DNA from: an uncultured Prevotella sp.
GTDB lineage: Bacteria; Bacteroidota; Bacteroidia; Bacteroidales; Bacteroidaceae
NCBI GenBank assembly: GCA_934230685.1
Contig: CAKQFF010000015.1
Span: forward strand, 1-22,583
DNA: 22,583 nucleotides
Direction: 5' to 3'
Positions 21,856-22,583 of the stretch are shown one piece after another (within the stretch, counting starts at the first letter, position 1; each line of letters opens with the position of its first letter). The position numbers and the translations under genes are program-made. Below the pieces are notes generated by a model. It did not search any database, had not been told where the DNA came from, and saw nothing but the letters and a program-made list of their open reading frames with translations.

Positions 21856-21883
21856 GGAGGGGAGTATCAAAACTCCCTCCTTT

Positions 21884-21885
<2 letters not shown>
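21856..21885. terminator. Hairpin with T tract after the DUF6377-like gene
   Basis: GGGAGT (21860-21865) pairs with ACTCCC (21872-21877) around ATCAAA, with a few more pairs after a bulge. Five T follow on the plus side (21881-21885), overlapping the stop codon of the minus-strand gene. The TATCAAAACT loop is shared with the palindrome at 9673. It could stop leftward transcription of the gene or rightward read-through. Confidence 0.55.
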
Positions 21886-22507
<622 letters not shown>

Positions 22508-22544
22508 CTACCCCAGTTCGGGATAAGATTTTGTTCATAAAAAG

Positions 22545-22575
22545 TTGGTAGTCTCATAAATATTTTGTACCTTTA
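22545..22575 (+). promoter_or_regulatory. Rightward promoter at the window edge
   Basis: TTGG (22545-22548), a 19-nt spacer and TACCTTTA (22568-22575) closely match the Bacteroidetes promoter, with one mismatch in the final base of the -7 box. It would drive a gene to the right of the window. It overlaps the minus-strand ATG at 22557, which makes that ATG less likely to be a real start. Confidence 0.45.
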
Positions 22576-22583
22576 TAGGTAAA

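Overview
The window looks like chromosomal DNA of a Bacteroidales bacterium, most likely Prevotella or a close relative. The evidence is Bacteroidetes-type promoter boxes (TAnnTTTG, best with TTTG 19 nt upstream) and starts without Shine-Dalgarno sites. Bacteroidetes-typical products agree: DUF4369/thioredoxin-like and Rieske-like lipoproteins, a DUF6377-type C-terminal domain, and a giant subtilase ending in what looks like a type IX secretion (T9SS) sorting domain. No tRNA, rRNA, CRISPR array or transposase gene was seen. Genus assignment is inference.

Layout. 1-130: REP-like hairpins plus a piece of a dispersed palindromic element. 138-2826 (-): a small His-rich protein, a stand-alone RNase H, and a YidE/AspT-type transporter that lies 3 bp upstream of RNase H as a probable two-gene operon. 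2827-3430: non-coding, with tandem 27-bp and 11-bp repeats and a promoter. 3431-6254 (+): an OmpA-like/TPR lipoprotein with its own terminator, then a DUF4369/thioredoxin-like lipoprotein whose active-site cysteines are gone. A bidirectional terminator separates these from a nitroreductase and an orphan FecE/BtuD-type ABC ATPase (6300-7649, -). A divergent promoter region leads to a UPF1/Smubp-2-like SF1 helicase (7740-9641, +). 9922-17781 (+) is a 2619-residue secreted S8 protease with a clear promoter and terminator. 18013-18582 (-) is a Cys-rich lipoprotein. 18669-21266 (-) holds argH, an SRPBCC-family gene and pyrE in one direction, separated by a very long hairpin and a perfect 25-bp tandem duplication. 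21267-21883 is a 617-bp gene-free stretch with a MITE-like inverted repeat and a three-copy 22-bp array. 21884-22507 (-) is an apparently 5'-broken DUF6377-like gene with a perfect-heptad coiled coil. A rightward promoter sits at the window edge.

Most genes are housekeeping (arginine and pyrimidine synthesis, RNase H, helicase) or envelope functions. I do not see a complete novel defence or mobile system. The most unusual items are the modular T9SS-type subtilase, the redox-dead thioredoxin lipoprotein, the 22-bp direct-repeat array, the 181-bp inverted repeat, the 81-nt hairpin before argH, and the truncated coiled-coil regulator.
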